Assembly (NCBI GenBank): GCA_016704465.1
Contig: JADJAD010000007.1
Coordinates: forward strand, 248,001-312,000
Length of the DNA stretch: 64,000 nt
Direction: 5' to 3'
DNA from: Gemmatimonadota bacterium
GTDB lineage: Bacteria; Gemmatimonadota; Gemmatimonadetes; Gemmatimonadales; Gemmatimonadaceae
This document shows positions 7,101-17,822 of this stretch, in pieces (position 1 is the first letter of the stretch; the number at the start of each line of letters is the position of its first letter). Below the pieces are notes generated by a model, which was not told the DNA's origin, made no database searches, and saw only the letters and a program-made list of their open reading frames with translations. The translations under genes were made by a program, and so were the position numbers.

Positions 7101-9590
7101 CTACCGCCGGTCGCGCGCGACCTCGATCCGCAGCCCGAGCGAGACGAGCGCAGGAATACCGGCCAGGCGGTTGGTGCCACTCCCCGGCGTCCCGCTGTAA
7201 TAGAAGATCGCATCCCGACGGTTGAGGGCGTTGAGGATGCGCGCATACGGGACCAGCAGCGTCCGGCACGAAGGGGCGCCGACGCACCAGCGCGCACTGA
7301 GCGAGGCATCGACCCGCAGGTAGTCGTCCTGCGTCGGCATCGTCGCGCCAGCTGCAGTCGGCACCGATCCATCTCCGGCCGACTCTAACGGCGCGGGCGA
7401 GGCACGGTCCACGACCACCGACGCGAACGACAGGCCGCGCGCATACGACGCGCCGAGCGTTCCGGTCACCCATCCCCACTGCGCGCTCCCCTGCACCGAG
7501 GCGAGCTGCTCGACGCGAGCGGACGACGACGCGATCGACGTGGCATGAGACGACGTGGCGTCCACCGCATCGGCTCGCCGCCTCACGATGCGCGAATAGC
7601 TCGCCGCCAACGTCGTCCCGTTCCCTGCATACCGCCACGTTGCATCAACCCCCCGATGCCGGGACACTGCCTGGCCGACCGGCGTGACCCCCGGCTGCTG
7701 CCAGTAGGCGACGAGCCCCAGCAGCGACCCGTGCCAGCGCTGCGCGCCGCCGACCTCCAGCTGCGTCGCGGTGGCTCGCGTCATCCAGGCCCGTGGATCC
7801 TCGGGAAGCAGGACGGTGCCTAACGCTGTCTGCTCGGACGACGTGCGCCCGGCATCGAAGAAGGTGGCGACGCGCGAGTAGCGCCCCGCAGACAGGCGCA
7901 GGCTCGTGCCGGGCAGCGGCAACGCCTCGAGCGCGACACGCGGCAGCAGCTGCTGACGGTCCCCGCCGTCGATCCCGGGCGACACCCCAGCTCGCGCCCC
8001 CACGCCGAGTCGCAGCCACGGCGCCAGCGCCCGCTGGTGATCCACGTACAACGCCGCCGTCTGTCCCGCGATGCGTACCCTGGCCTGCACGCCGAGGCAG
8101 CCGGGATCGCCCGCGCACGACACCACGTGGACCGGCGGCACGGGCGGCACGGTTGAGTCGCCAGCAACCCGTCGCTGCACATCCTGCCGCTCCCACTCGA
8201 CGCCGACGCTGGTCTCCGACCGTTCCGCGCTCCACCGTCGCTCTGCCAGCAGGGACGTACGCACGGCTTCGGCGCGGAGCGACCCGTCAGCGAGCGTCAG
8301 CAAGGGGAGGTCGATCGTTGCCGCCGATACGCCACCCCGCACGAGCGAGCGCGATGTCCCACCGTGCTGCTCCCACGCCAGCGCCGCCACCCCGTTCCCC
8401 CACCGCGCGTGGTCCCGCCCCTGGTCGCGCGGAATGCCCAGGCGCTCGCGCGTCGCGAAGAGCGTGCCCCGCAGGTCGTGGCCCGTGGCAGGGGAGAACT
8501 GCAAGCGCGCCAGCGCATCGCCATACCCGTAGCCGGGCTCCACCCCCGCCTGACGGACGAGCGCACCGTCGTCCACTCGGCGCACCCCCACCAACACGCT
8601 CCCGCGCTCGCCCAGCGGTACCTCGCCACCGGCGCGCGTGGTGAGCAGGTCGACCGTTCCCCACACGCGCACTGAATCGGTCGCCGCCGAGCGCGTGGAG
8701 AGATCGAGCACGTGGTCGGTGCCGCCGTCATAGCGCGACGGCGCTCCGGCCGTCCACATCCGTGGTGACGACATGAGGTCGTCATCGACGACCGGGAGCA
8801 ACCCGCCGAGATGCAGCGGCGCACCAAGGGCGATGCCATCGAGCGTGACTCTGGCGCCGATATCCTTCGCTCCCCAGATGAACAGCGTGCGCCCGTCCCG
8901 GTCGTTCCCGGGGTCGGTCGGGCGCCGCCCCGATGCCACGCCGGCGAGCGCCGTCAGCGCGCTCCCCTGCGACGACAGCAAGTCCACCGGTCGCGGCGCA
9001 CGGCGACTGTCGGTCACGGTAGCCCCGACGACTCCCTCCGAGCGCGGCACGAATGCGGCGCTGTCCGGTGCCGCCTCCACCACCACGCGCTGCAGCGCCA
9101 CCGGAAGCCTCGTCAGCTGCACCTCGAGTACGAGCGCGGCGCCTTCGGGCACCACGACTCCCAGCCGCGATGGTCGATACGACGAACGCACCACGACAAG
9201 GGTGTAGCTGCCGGGGCTGAGGCCGGCGAAGCTGAAGCCGCCGTCCAGCGACGACGTCGCCGAGTGCGCCGCACCGTTGCCCTCGATCCGCAACGAGGCC
9301 GCGGGGAGCGGTACGTCGGCCCCGGCGTCGATGACACGCCCCCGCAGCTCGCCCGCAAGCACTCCGATGGGACTCACGCGTGGCGAGATGCTGCCAGCCA
9401 TCGGCCCGCCTAACGGCTCGCCCTTCACCTTCGCCGCCGCGACCACCGCGCCCCGCTCCGACGCCTGCGCGTGCGCCGTTAATGGCCCACACGCTGCCAC
9501 GACGAACCACCCCAACAGGAACGCGGACCGACACTCCCGTCCCCGCCCCTCGCGCGAGGTCGTCCGCTGCTCCACCGGCCGCGTGGTCAC
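7101..9590 (-). CDS. TonB-dependent receptor with carboxypeptidase-like N-terminal domain
   Basis: An 829-residue outer-membrane receptor. After a signal peptide ending around AHAQ comes a carboxypeptidase regulatory-like beta-sandwich (GELRGRVIDAG... GGFSFAGLSPGSYTLVV). A plug domain follows (GRTLFIWGAKD, VTLDGIAL), then a 22-strand-type barrel. The start is the GTG at 9590, preceded by AGGGG, because no ATG precedes the signal peptide. It lies 8 bases after the anti-sigma gene, and an ECF sigma gene lies before that. This order recalls FecI-FecR-FecA systems in which the receptor's own cargo controls its transcription. The ligand (siderophore, glycan or peptide) cannot be told. It ends about 26 bases from the convergent lipoprotein gene. 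Confidence 0.88.
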   Translation of the reverse strand: MTTRPVEQRTTSREGRGRECRSAFLLGWFVVAACGPLTAHAQASERGAVVAAAKVKGEPLGGPMAGSISPRVSPIGVLAGELRGRVIDAGADVPLPAASLRIEGNGAAHSATSSLDGGFSFAGLSPGSYTLVVVRSSYRPSRLGVVVPEGAALVLEVQLTRLPVALQRVVVEAAPDSAAFVPRSEGVVGATVTDSRRAPRPVDLLSSQGSALTALAGVASGRRPTDPGNDRDGRTLFIWGAKDIGARVTLDGIALGAPLHLGGLLPVVDDDLMSSPRMWTAGAPSRYDGGTDHVLDLSTRSAATDSVRVWGTVDLLTTRAGGEVPLGERGSVLVGVRRVDDGALVRQAGVEPGYGYGDALARLQFSPATGHDLRGTLFATRERLGIPRDQGRDHARWGNGVAALAWEQHGGTSRSLVRGGVSAATIDLPLLTLADGSLRAEAVRTSLLAERRWSAERSETSVGVEWERQDVQRRVAGDSTVPPVPPVHVVSCAGDPGCLGVQARVRIAGQTAALYVDHQRALAPWLRLGVGARAGVSPGIDGGDRQQLLPRVALEALPLPGTSLRLSAGRYSRVATFFDAGRTSSEQTALGTVLLPEDPRAWMTRATATQLEVGGAQRWHGSLLGLVAYWQQPGVTPVGQAVSRHRGVDATWRYAGNGTTLAASYSRIVRRRADAVDATSSHATSIASSSARVEQLASVQGSAQWGWVTGTLGASYARGLSFASVVVDRASPAPLESAGDGSVPTAAGATMPTQDDYLRVDASLSARWCVGAPSCRTLLVPYARILNALNRRDAIFYYSGTPGSGTNRLAGIPALVSLGLRIEVARDRR

Positions 9591-9598
9591 ACGAACCC

Positions 9599-10479
9599 CT
9601 ACGGCTCCCGTGCCGTTTCGAGGACGACGCCGGTCGTGCGCGCGCTGGCCGGCGAGATGTCGGTGCCTCGCACCGTGATGATCGTGCGGCCTTCGTACGT
9701 TACGCGCGCCGAGCGGAGCGACGACGGGAGTTCTACCTGCACCACCGATCCGCGCCCGACCAGCTGTACCTCGAGCCGGCCATCGGCCGAGGTGAAGCGG
9801 GGAGCGTCCCCGCATCGAGTGCCGCGGTGACCGTCACTTGCACATCGCGCCGGTCGCTCACCCGTACCATGACCCGGCCATCGCCCCCGCCCGGTCGCGA
9901 GGTGAGCGCGACCGTCGCCTCCCCGCGCTCGGGGAGGATCGACACCGCGGCGGCGGCGCTCGCTGTGGGGGTCACCGCTCCCGCGGCGGGCGCGCCAGTG
10001 GCTGGCACTGCCACCTCGGGCGGCGACCCGAGCATGCCGCGAATGCGCGGTGCCACCATCGCCGCGGCCCCACCGGCGACGACCAGGACCAGGGCGGCGG
10101 CCCATCGCATCGTGACGGCCTGGATGCGGGGCAGTCCGGCAGGCGCACGCTCGCCGCGTCGCGGGTCACTCGACGGCGTGGCATGGAGCGAGAGCGGACG
10201 TCGCCGGGCCTGCGTGCTCGTGGTCGCGCTGCCCTGTGGCGACCGCACCGATGCCGGGCGCTGGTCCGACGCACTACCGGGCATTTTCCACGCACTCGGC
10301 TCGGCCGCATCGATCAGCGCCAACTCCACCGTCAGCCCCACCATCGCCCCCTCCAGGTCACGCAGGGCGTGGCGACAGAGGCCGCACCCCGACAGGTGCA
10401 CATCCATCATGCGGCGCCGATCCCGGTTGAGTTCCCCGTCGGCGAAGGCGATCAACTCCGCCTCACTAGGATGCGACAT
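9599..10479 (-). CDS. Anti-sigma factor, zinc-finger (zf-HC2) type, with apparent frameshift
   Basis: The N-terminal cytosolic part carries the zinc-finger pattern HLSGCGLC (His-x3-Cys-x2-Cys) at about residues 28-35, which binds and silences an ECF sigma factor. One transmembrane helix (ALVLVVAGGAAAMVA) follows near residue 130, then a periplasmic region. The frame shifts at the C-run 9808-9811. One added C on the + strand (a G in the gene) would join VTVTAALDAG to DAPRFTSADGRLEVQL and give a normal C-terminus ending at 9599. The start ATG at 10479 overlaps the sigma gene by 14 bases, so the two are co-expressed. It is either an assembly indel or a truncated anti-sigma that keeps its inhibitory domain and helix. 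Confidence 0.82.
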
Positions 10480-10963
10480 CGGTGGTCTCCTGGCGATATG
10501 CCTTCTGGAAGCGCTTGAGGGCGCGGGCAATGAGCGTGGGAACGATCTCGGCGCGCACGTCGATCACGTCGGCGATCTCGGCATAGCGGAACCCCGACTC
10601 GCGCAACAGCAGCGCCTCGCGATCGCGGGGAATGAGGCGCTCGAGCGCGAGCCGGACGATGCGCACCGACTCGGACCGCTCCAGCTCCTCGTCCGGCGCG
10701 GCCGCCTGCTCCTCGTCCATCGGGAGCGCATGGCGCTCGCGGGTCATCGTTCGCCGCGCATGGTCGCGCACCATGTTCGTGCACACGCGATACAACCATG
10801 ACCGCGGGTTGTCCACGACGCGTGTCTCGCGCCACAAGCGGAGGAATGCGTCCTGCACGACGTCCTCCGCCAGGTGCACATCCCGCGTCAGGCGATGCAC
10901 ATAGCGCAGGAGTTCGACGCGATGCTCAGCGTAAATCGCTTCCCAGGAGGTCTGGTCTTCCAT
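10466..10963 (-). CDS. ECF RNA polymerase sigma factor
   Basis: A 165-residue group 4 sigma factor. Region 2 covers about residues 10-75 (HLAEDVVQDAFLRLWRE, then the promoter-melting segment ending NPRSWLYRVCTNMVRDHAR). Region 4 covers about 105-155 (LIPRDREALLLRESGFRYAEIADVI plus recognition helix). The first gene of a sigma / anti-sigma / TonB-receptor operon, it presumably directs transcription of its own operon when the anti-sigma is inactivated from the periplasm. The 255-base upstream region up to 11219 is shared with the divergently transcribed DUF4397 gene; I could not identify a convincing ECF promoter there. Confidence 0.93.
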   Translation of the reverse strand: MEDQTSWEAIYAEHRVELLRYVHRLTRDVHLAEDVVQDAFLRLWRETRVVDNPRSWLYRVCTNMVRDHARRTMTRERHALPMDEEQAAAPDEELERSESVRIVRLALERLIPRDREALLLRESGFRYAEIADVIDVRAEIVPTLIARALKRFQKAYRQETTDVAS

Positions 10964-11218
10964 TGGTGTGTGACGACATGAATCCGACGCCGCTTGCTGC
11001 CGCGTGCCGAGCCGGCGATGCCACGCTCTACCGCTGGTGTGGCGGTGTGGCACTGCCCCCATATGACGTACGACACGCAGGATGCTAGCACCCCCCATCG
11101 CGGATGCCACTTGGCAGGGACGAGGTGCTATACGCCGCATGACCGCACGTCCTACCGCTCGCCACGCCGCACGACGGCCGGCGTCGCGCCTCAACCGCAC
11201 AGTTAGGACGGATGACCC

Positions 11219-11920
11219 ATGCGAAATTTCTCCCTGCAGTTCTATCGCGCCCTGTCGGCCCTGTCGCTCCTTGCCATGGTCGCGGCCTGCAATGACAGCG
11301 ACGGCCCGGAACGCGTCGCCCGCGTTCGATTCCTGCACGCCGCGCAGGGACTCGCGGCCATCGACTTCCGCGCCGATGGCGCCACGCGCGGTGCGGCAGT
11401 CGGCTACAGCGTCAGCTGGTCGGCCGACGCCGTGCTCTCCGCTGGAACGCGCTCCTTCACCGCGCGACTGACCGGGGGCACGACAGACCTCGCCACCACC
11501 GCGAAGGCCCTCGCCAACAGCGCGTCGTATTCGATCGCGCTCGCCAAGCGCCCGACGACCGACACGCTGGTGGTCTACAGCGATACAGCGGCCACGCCAG
11601 CCACCGACAAGGCGTGGGTCCGGCTCCTGAATGTGTCGCCGGCCGCTGGCAGCATCGATGTCTACATCACTGCAGCGGGCGCCGACCTCGCAACCGCGAC
11701 GCCGCAGGCCACCAACCTGACGTTCCTCTCAGCATCCCCCTACCTCGAGGTCGCATCGGGCGCCCAGCGCGTGCGACTCACCACCACCGGGACCAAGACG
11801 GTCGTGCTCGACATCAACACCATCGCCCTCACCAGTCGTGGGGTGCGCAGCATCGCCCTGCTCGACAGCAACACGGGCGGAACCCCGCTGCAGGGCGTGA
11901 CGAGCATCGAGAAGAACTGA
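11219..11920 (+). CDS. DUF4397 domain lipoprotein
   Basis: A 233-residue secreted protein with a lipoprotein signal ending in the lipobox MVAAC at about residues 20-24, followed by an acidic spacer (NDSDGPE). The mature part consists of beta-strand repeats typical of DUF4397: VRFLHAAQGLAAIDF, later VRLLNVSPAAGSIDVYI and YLEVASGAQRVRL, two copies of an Ig-like fold. Such proteins sit on the outer or inner membrane surface; the ligand is unknown. The gene is monocistronic, divergent from the sigma operon, and ends just before a strong hairpin. Confidence 0.87.
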   Translation: MRNFSLQFYRALSALSLLAMVAACNDSDGPERVARVRFLHAAQGLAAIDFRADGATRGAAVGYSVSWSADAVLSAGTRSFTARLTGGTTDLATTAKALANSASYSIALAKRPTTDTLVVYSDTAATPATDKAWVRLLNVSPAAGSIDVYITAAGADLATATPQATNLTFLSASPYLEVASGAQRVRLTTTGTKTVVLDINTIALTSRGVRSIALLDSNTGGTPLQGVTSIEKN

Positions 11921-11948
11921 ACCGACACGCACCACGACCGGTACACGC

Positions 11949-11981
11949 TGGCGGGACGCACCGTACGGTGCGCTCCCGCCA
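11949..11981 (+). terminator. Hairpin terminator after the DUF4397 gene
   Basis: A near-perfect palindrome with 17-bp arms: TGGCGGGA then CGCACCGTA on the left, mirrored with one bulged G on the right. No T-run follows, so it is an intrinsic terminator only by its stem. Confidence 0.7.
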
Positions 11982-12090
11982 AGGCGCGTGCAGGGAGGAG
12001 CACCGTGCCATCCCACCCTGCTCGGCATGTTGGGTCGTGGCGCACCTCGTGTAGCCAGCATACATATCGATTCCCCCAGCTGGAGCACGA

Positions 12091-13241
<1,151 letters not shown>

Positions 13242-13305
13242 GTTGCGCGTGACGAAGGGCGGACCCGTGAGGCATATTGGAGAATTCCGACTCCCAAGGT
13301 TTGCC

Positions 13306-15012
13306 ATGCCTCGCACATCGTCCGCCCTCCGATCGCCGCTCGCCGCCGTTGCCCTCGCGGCGCTCTCCCTCGCGTGTGGGTCAGGCTCCGAACAGGGTGC
13401 CGGCGCCGCCAGCACCCTCACCATGCCGGTCCCCGCCGAGGCGCTCGCCGCCATCGACACCGCGACGCTCATGCAGCACATCCGCGTCCTCTCGGCCGAC
13501 TCGCTGCTGGGGCGCCTCCCCGGCTCGCTCGGCGAGGAGAAGACGGTCGCCTACCTCGAGGAACAGTTCAAGGCGATGGGACTTGCCCCCGGCAACCCTG
13601 ACGGCACGTACACCCAGCGCGTCCCGCTGGTCGGGATCACCGTGACCGGAGCGCCGGCGCTGACCTTCTCCGCCGCGGGAGCGTCACGCACGCTCAAGTG
13701 GAAGGATGACTACGTCGCGTGGACCAAGCATGTCGCCCCCACCGCGTCGCTGAACAACTCCGACCTCGTCTTCGTCGGCTACGGCACCGAGGCCCCCGAA
13801 TTTCAGTGGGATGACTTCAAGGGAATGGACGTTGCGGGCAAGACGCTCGTGATGCTGGTCAACGACCCGGCCCTCGCCGACACCTCGCAGTTTGGGGGGC
13901 CGCGCATGACCTACTACGGGCGCTGGACGTACAAGTACGAGCAGGGGATGAAGCACAAGGCAGCCGGCGTCCTGCTCATTCACGAGACCGGGCCGGCCGG
14001 CTATCCGTTCTCCGTGGTGCAAGGGAACGCCAGCGAGCGCTTCGACCTGGTGACCGAGGACAAGAACATGGGTCGCAGCGACGTGGAGGGATGGATCTCG
14101 CTGGACCAAGCCAAGGCGCTCTTCTCCATGGCTGGCCAGGACTTCGATTCACTCAAGGCGCGGGCTGCCACACGCGAGTTCTCCCCGGTCCCGCTTGGCG
14201 TCACCGCCAGCGTGACGCTGGAGAATTCGCTGCGCACGATCGATTCGCGCAACGTGATCGCCAAGCTCGATGGGAGCGACCCGGCACTCGCCAGCGAGTA
14301 CATCGTCTACACCGCGCACTGGGACCACTTCGGCGTCGGCACCCCCGTCAACGGCGACTCGATCTACAATGGCGCCCTGGACAACGCGACCGGCACCGCC
14401 GGGCTGCTCACCATGGCCAAGGCCTTCAAGGCCCTGCCCACCCCGCCGAAGCGCACGACGCTCTTCCTCGCCGTCACCGCCGAGGAGCAGGGATTGCTCG
14501 GCGCCCAGTTCTATGCCGTGTCGCCACTGTATCCGCTGGCCAAGACGCTCGCCAACCTGAACATGGATGGGCTCAACACCTGGGGTCCCACGCGCGACCT
14601 CGTGGTCATCGGGCTCGGCGCCTCGGAACTCGACGACTATGCCACCGCCGCTGCCGCGGAGCAGCAGCGCGTCCTCATACCCGATGCCGAGCCCGAGAAG
14701 GGCTTCTACTATCGCTCAGACCACTTCAACTTCGCCAAGCAGGGCGTGCCGGCGTTTTTTGGTGAGGGCGGCATGGACTACATCGGCAAGCCAGCCTCGT
14801 TCGGTCGCGAGCGGCGCGACGAGTACACCGCCAATGACTATCACCAGCCGCAGGATGAGATCAAGCCGGGGTGGGAGATGAGCGGCGCGGTGCAGGACCT
14901 GCAGCTGCTGCTGGCGATGGGCTATCGCGTGGCCGAGGCGACGAAGTTCCCCGAGTGGCGGCCGGGCAATGAGTTCAAGGCGGTGCGCGACCGGATGCTG
15001 CAGGCGAAGTAG
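13306..15012 (+). CDS. Secreted M28 family zinc aminopeptidase
   Basis: A 568-residue peptidase beginning at the ATG at 13306 with a lipoprotein-type signal (AALSLACGSGS, Cys about residue 25). A protease-associated insert separates the signal from the catalytic part. M28 metal ligands and catalytic Glu are all present in order: TAHWDHFGVG (about 337), LDNATGTAG (about 358), TAEEQGLLG (about 392), NLNMDGLNTWG (about 421) and YYRSDHFNFAKQGVPA (about 470). It should trim N-terminal residues from peptides in the periplasm or outside. The upstream ORF runs into this one without a stop because of the CGG-repeat frame, but the internal ATG and signal peptide show it is a separate gene. Confidence 0.93.
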   Translation: MPRTSSALRSPLAAVALAALSLACGSGSEQGAGAASTLTMPVPAEALAAIDTATLMQHIRVLSADSLLGRLPGSLGEEKTVAYLEEQFKAMGLAPGNPDGTYTQRVPLVGITVTGAPALTFSAAGASRTLKWKDDYVAWTKHVAPTASLNNSDLVFVGYGTEAPEFQWDDFKGMDVAGKTLVMLVNDPALADTSQFGGPRMTYYGRWTYKYEQGMKHKAAGVLLIHETGPAGYPFSVVQGNASERFDLVTEDKNMGRSDVEGWISLDQAKALFSMAGQDFDSLKARAATREFSPVPLGVTASVTLENSLRTIDSRNVIAKLDGSDPALASEYIVYTAHWDHFGVGTPVNGDSIYNGALDNATGTAGLLTMAKAFKALPTPPKRTTLFLAVTAEEQGLLGAQFYAVSPLYPLAKTLANLNMDGLNTWGPTRDLVVIGLGASELDDYATAAAAEQQRVLIPDAEPEKGFYYRSDHFNFAKQGVPAFFGEGGMDYIGKPASFGRERRDEYTANDYHQPQDEIKPGWEMSGAVQDLQLLLAMGYRVAEATKFPEWRPGNEFKAVRDRMLQAK

Positions 15013-15041
15013 CGACTCTGCATCGCTGACTTGGTCGTTCG

Positions 15042-15081
15042 GAGCTGTCGGCGCGGCAGCGAGTGCAGCTGCCGACAGCTC
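15042..15081. terminator. Bidirectional hairpin between convergent genes
   Basis: Arms GAGCTGTCGGC and GCCGACAGCTC (11 bp, perfect) enclose an 18-base loop. It lies midway between the M28 stop at 15012 and the DUF5916 stop at 15112, so it can serve both. Confidence 0.65.
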
Positions 15082-15111
15082 GGCGAACAGGCTTCCGGGG
15101 AACCAGCGTGC

Positions 15112-17439
15112 CTAGAACCGATGCGTGTAGTTCACCTTGAGGGTCCCCTGGCGCTCCAGTGACGACAGCCGGTCCTGCACCGGATTCAACCAGTTCTGCT
15201 GGTACACGAAGAAGATCGAGTTCCCCGGGTTCACGATCCAGACCAGCCGGTTCTGCGTCCCGACGATGCGGCTCACGTTGTCGTATTGCACGTTGAAGTT
15301 GAGCGACACCAGCGGCGTCAGGTCCACCCCGGCGAACAGCCGATAGAGCTGCGTCGAGAAGTCACCCTCGGGCAGCGAAACGCCGCTGTAGCCGTAGTTG
15401 GCCGTCACGTTCACCCCCGGGAGCGGACGGGCGGTGATGTCGGCGTTCCAGTCGGACTTGCTTCCTGTCCAGAAGCCCAGGCGCTGGTAGCTCGCCGTCC
15501 CCGAGACGCGGCGGAACGAGGCCGAGATGGCCTCGACCCGGTAGCCGAAGTTCTGATACTCCCCCACGGGAATCACGTACTGCCCGTCCCGCAGCACATC
15601 GAACGGGCTGTCGAGTCGCTCGAAGTTGCTCAGCAGCCGCGTGGAGATCACGTCGCCCGTCTCAAAGCGCAGGCGCAACGGCTGCACCCTGTGATCCACC
15701 GTCAGCGGGACGAAGTCCATGTCGGTGAGGTACTCCAGCTCGTACTCCCAGCTCACGTCCCGTATAAACCGACTGCGCGTCACCAGCGGCGTGTAGGTGA
15801 TCGTCGGCTGCAATCGGCGGAGGCCGATGCGGGGGGCGAAGCCGACCGCCGGGTCGTACGCGGTCCCGAACTCGCGATAGGAGACGTGCGCCTCCCACGG
15901 CCGGTTGGGGAAGTTCAGGCGCAGCCCGCGCACGGAGCGATCCGACAGCGAGGTCCCGCTCCCGCCAGGCGTCCCGTCCGTGTGCGCCACGGCAAAGGCC
16001 TGGAACTGCAGGTTGCGATTGCCGAGAAAGCGCGACGTGCTCATCTCCAGGTCGGCGCCAAGCGTGTGCCGGTCGGGAAGCGAATCGCCGTCGGTCGTCC
16101 GCCGGGTGTAGATCAGCCCGATGGTGCTCTCGCGCAAGATGTTGCGGCTGACACGGGCCACGGTGAAGTCCTCGGGGGGCGTCCCGTTAGGCGCGGCGCG
16201 CGTGCGCATGTGGATGAAGCCGACATCCTGCGCCCCCGCGCGCCCGATGAGCTTCGCTCCCCCGAGGATGGGCACGGGCGCGCTCCCCGTCAGCCCGATG
16301 CGCCGGCTGAAGAACGGGTTCGGGCCGCTCGCCGAGGCGAAGTTGAAGACCGAGGCCCCCTCCAGAAAGAATGCGCGCCGCTCGGGAAAGACGAGCGGAA
16401 AGCGCGTCAGGTTGACCTGCCGGTTGTCCACCTCCGTCTCGGCGAAGTCGGTGTTGAACGTCAGCCCCGCCCGAAGCTTCGGCGTGAGGCTGTAGTTCAG
16501 GTCGATGCCTGCCTTCGCGGTGTTGGGCGACGTGCCCGAACCCGATGGCACCGAGCGATTGGCGGCGATGGCGTACGGAATCGCCTCCAACCCCAGTCCC
16601 TGCGACGGACGCCCGAGCCCGACGAGCTTCCCGGCGTTCTGTGGCCTCACCAGCCCTTGCGACCGCCGATGCCCCGACCAGAGCATCTCCTCATTGCGAC
16701 GGCGAATCGTGCGCTGGAAGTTGATCCCCCATTCGTCCGAGTCGGCGCGAAAGTTGAGCGTGCGGAAGGGAATGCGGATCTCCGTCGACCACCCGTGCGC
16801 CCCGCGATCGACCCATGCCCGCCAGATCCCGTTCCACGCCTTGTTGACTGACGTCCCCTGCCCCGTCTTCAGCAGTCCGTCGCCCATCAGCCCCGCTGGA
16901 TTGATCTCGAAGAAGTACGCGTTGCGCTGGTCGCCGAACGTATCCAGGATCCACATGAACCGGTCGTCGGTCCCCAACCCCTGGTCCCAGCGCCGCTGGA
17001 ACGCCTTGACCCCATCCGGTTCGGAGTCGTGCAGCATGGCGCCGATGTACAGGTAGTCCCCGTCGAACATGACGCGCACCTCGGTGCGCTCGCTCGGCTC
17101 CCCCCCCTCGACCGGCTCCTGCATCACGAAGTCCGTGATCGGTGTCGCCCGTTGCCACGCCCCCTCGTCCAACCGACCGTCGAGCGTCAGCGTCTCGCCA
17201 GCCGCAAGGCGCTGGGCCTGGATGGACTTGGCGGGGGCGTCCTGGCCCGCGAGTTCCACGGGTGCGACGAGGCAGAGCCAGCCGATGAGTGGGCACGCGA
17301 CGAACCTGGGAATGCGCCCGGCAATCGCCGACGCTTGGCGGGGCGTATCCGCCGGCGGTTGCACCCGCGGTTCCTGCCGGAACCTCTCGATCATCCGCAT
17401 CAGCTCCATGTTGGTGAACGGATGCCGCCCGTGCGGCAT
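15112..17439 (-). CDS. DUF5916-type outer-membrane protein with CBM9-like N-terminal domain
   Basis: Up to 775 residues. The N-terminal domain has the CBM9/DUF5916 signature (LTLDGRLDEGAWQRATPI, MFDGDYLYIGAMLHDSEPDG, MWILDTFGDQRNAYFFEINPAG). The remainder alternates beta strands and ends in Phe (NYTHRF), as outer-membrane barrels do. The start is uncertain: residues 1-28 (PHGRHPFTNMELMRMIERFRQ...) match the C-terminus of the esterase encoded at 21024-22673, so they are a remnant of a lost paralogue read in frame. A start at the ATG at 17394 or the GTG at 17364, just before the hydrophobic signal VACPLIGWLCLVAPVELAG, is more natural. Function unknown; families like this handle glycans or peptides at the surface. 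Confidence 0.85.
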   Translation of the reverse strand: MPHGRHPFTNMELMRMIERFRQEPRVQPPADTPRQASAIAGRIPRFVACPLIGWLCLVAPVELAGQDAPAKSIQAQRLAAGETLTLDGRLDEGAWQRATPITDFVMQEPVEGGEPSERTEVRVMFDGDYLYIGAMLHDSEPDGVKAFQRRWDQGLGTDDRFMWILDTFGDQRNAYFFEINPAGLMGDGLLKTGQGTSVNKAWNGIWRAWVDRGAHGWSTEIRIPFRTLNFRADSDEWGINFQRTIRRRNEEMLWSGHRRSQGLVRPQNAGKLVGLGRPSQGLGLEAIPYAIAANRSVPSGSGTSPNTAKAGIDLNYSLTPKLRAGLTFNTDFAETEVDNRQVNLTRFPLVFPERRAFFLEGASVFNFASASGPNPFFSRRIGLTGSAPVPILGGAKLIGRAGAQDVGFIHMRTRAAPNGTPPEDFTVARVSRNILRESTIGLIYTRRTTDGDSLPDRHTLGADLEMSTSRFLGNRNLQFQAFAVAHTDGTPGGSGTSLSDRSVRGLRLNFPNRPWEAHVSYREFGTAYDPAVGFAPRIGLRRLQPTITYTPLVTRSRFIRDVSWEYELEYLTDMDFVPLTVDHRVQPLRLRFETGDVISTRLLSNFERLDSPFDVLRDGQYVIPVGEYQNFGYRVEAISASFRRVSGTASYQRLGFWTGSKSDWNADITARPLPGVNVTANYGYSGVSLPEGDFSTQLYRLFAGVDLTPLVSLNFNVQYDNVSRIVGTQNRLVWIVNPGNSIFFVYQQNWLNPVQDRLSSLERQGTLKVNYTHRF

Positions 17440-17765
17440 CTTCGGGCGCCCGGTGTCGCAGGTGAAGTCGACCGGGTCGAGATGTTGGCATCAGCTGCCG
17501 CCGAGGAAGCTCGGACATTGGCTCTGCCGCGCGAGTCACCGTCACCCTCCGTCGAGCCACCGGTCAGGAGCGGGTCATTCTTCGGAGAGTTCACTGCGTG
17601 CGGACCGTCAGGGTGTGGCGAGGGGTGATGTCAGCAGATGGCAACGTACCGCGGCATGTCGTCGCGCTGCCAGCGCCCACCGAACATTCGCCCCGGTTAT
17701 CGGGAGAGTTCGAACTGCGCACCGAGGCCGAAGTGTCCCGTGTTGTGGATCGCCGAGTGGACTGC
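17350..17765 (-). pseudogene. Decayed, internally deleted copy of the esterase at 21024-22673
   Basis: Read against 21028-22040, this stretch keeps short collinear matches separated by deletions. The C-terminal segment (17356-17460) matches 21028-21140. A middle segment (17465-17575) matches about 21600-21710, including the catalytic-loop region. A third (17588-17690) matches about 21800-21905, including CGCGGCATGTC. A last one (17695-17760) matches about 21955-22030. No frame is open across it. The stop codon is gone at its 3' end, so it reads into the DUF5916 gene. This is direct sequence similarity seen by eye; percent identity was not computed. Confidence 0.8.
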
Positions 17766-17783
17766 GGCCTCCCGGGCCGTCCA

Positions 17784-17822
17784 CCTTCGCGAGCCGCCTT
17801 CGCGAGCCGCCTTCGCGAGCCG
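17784..17822. repeat. 13-bp tandem repeat, three copies
   Basis: Three exact units of CCTTCGCGAGCCG, next to the esterase remnant. Because 13 is not a multiple of 3, copies shift the frame of anything read through them, consistent with non-coding DNA. Confidence 0.9.

Noticed and set aside
15286..16851. 521-codon plus-strand open frame opposite the DUF5916 gene
   Set aside because: Antisense to a clear gene; composition is that of a reversed coding strand.
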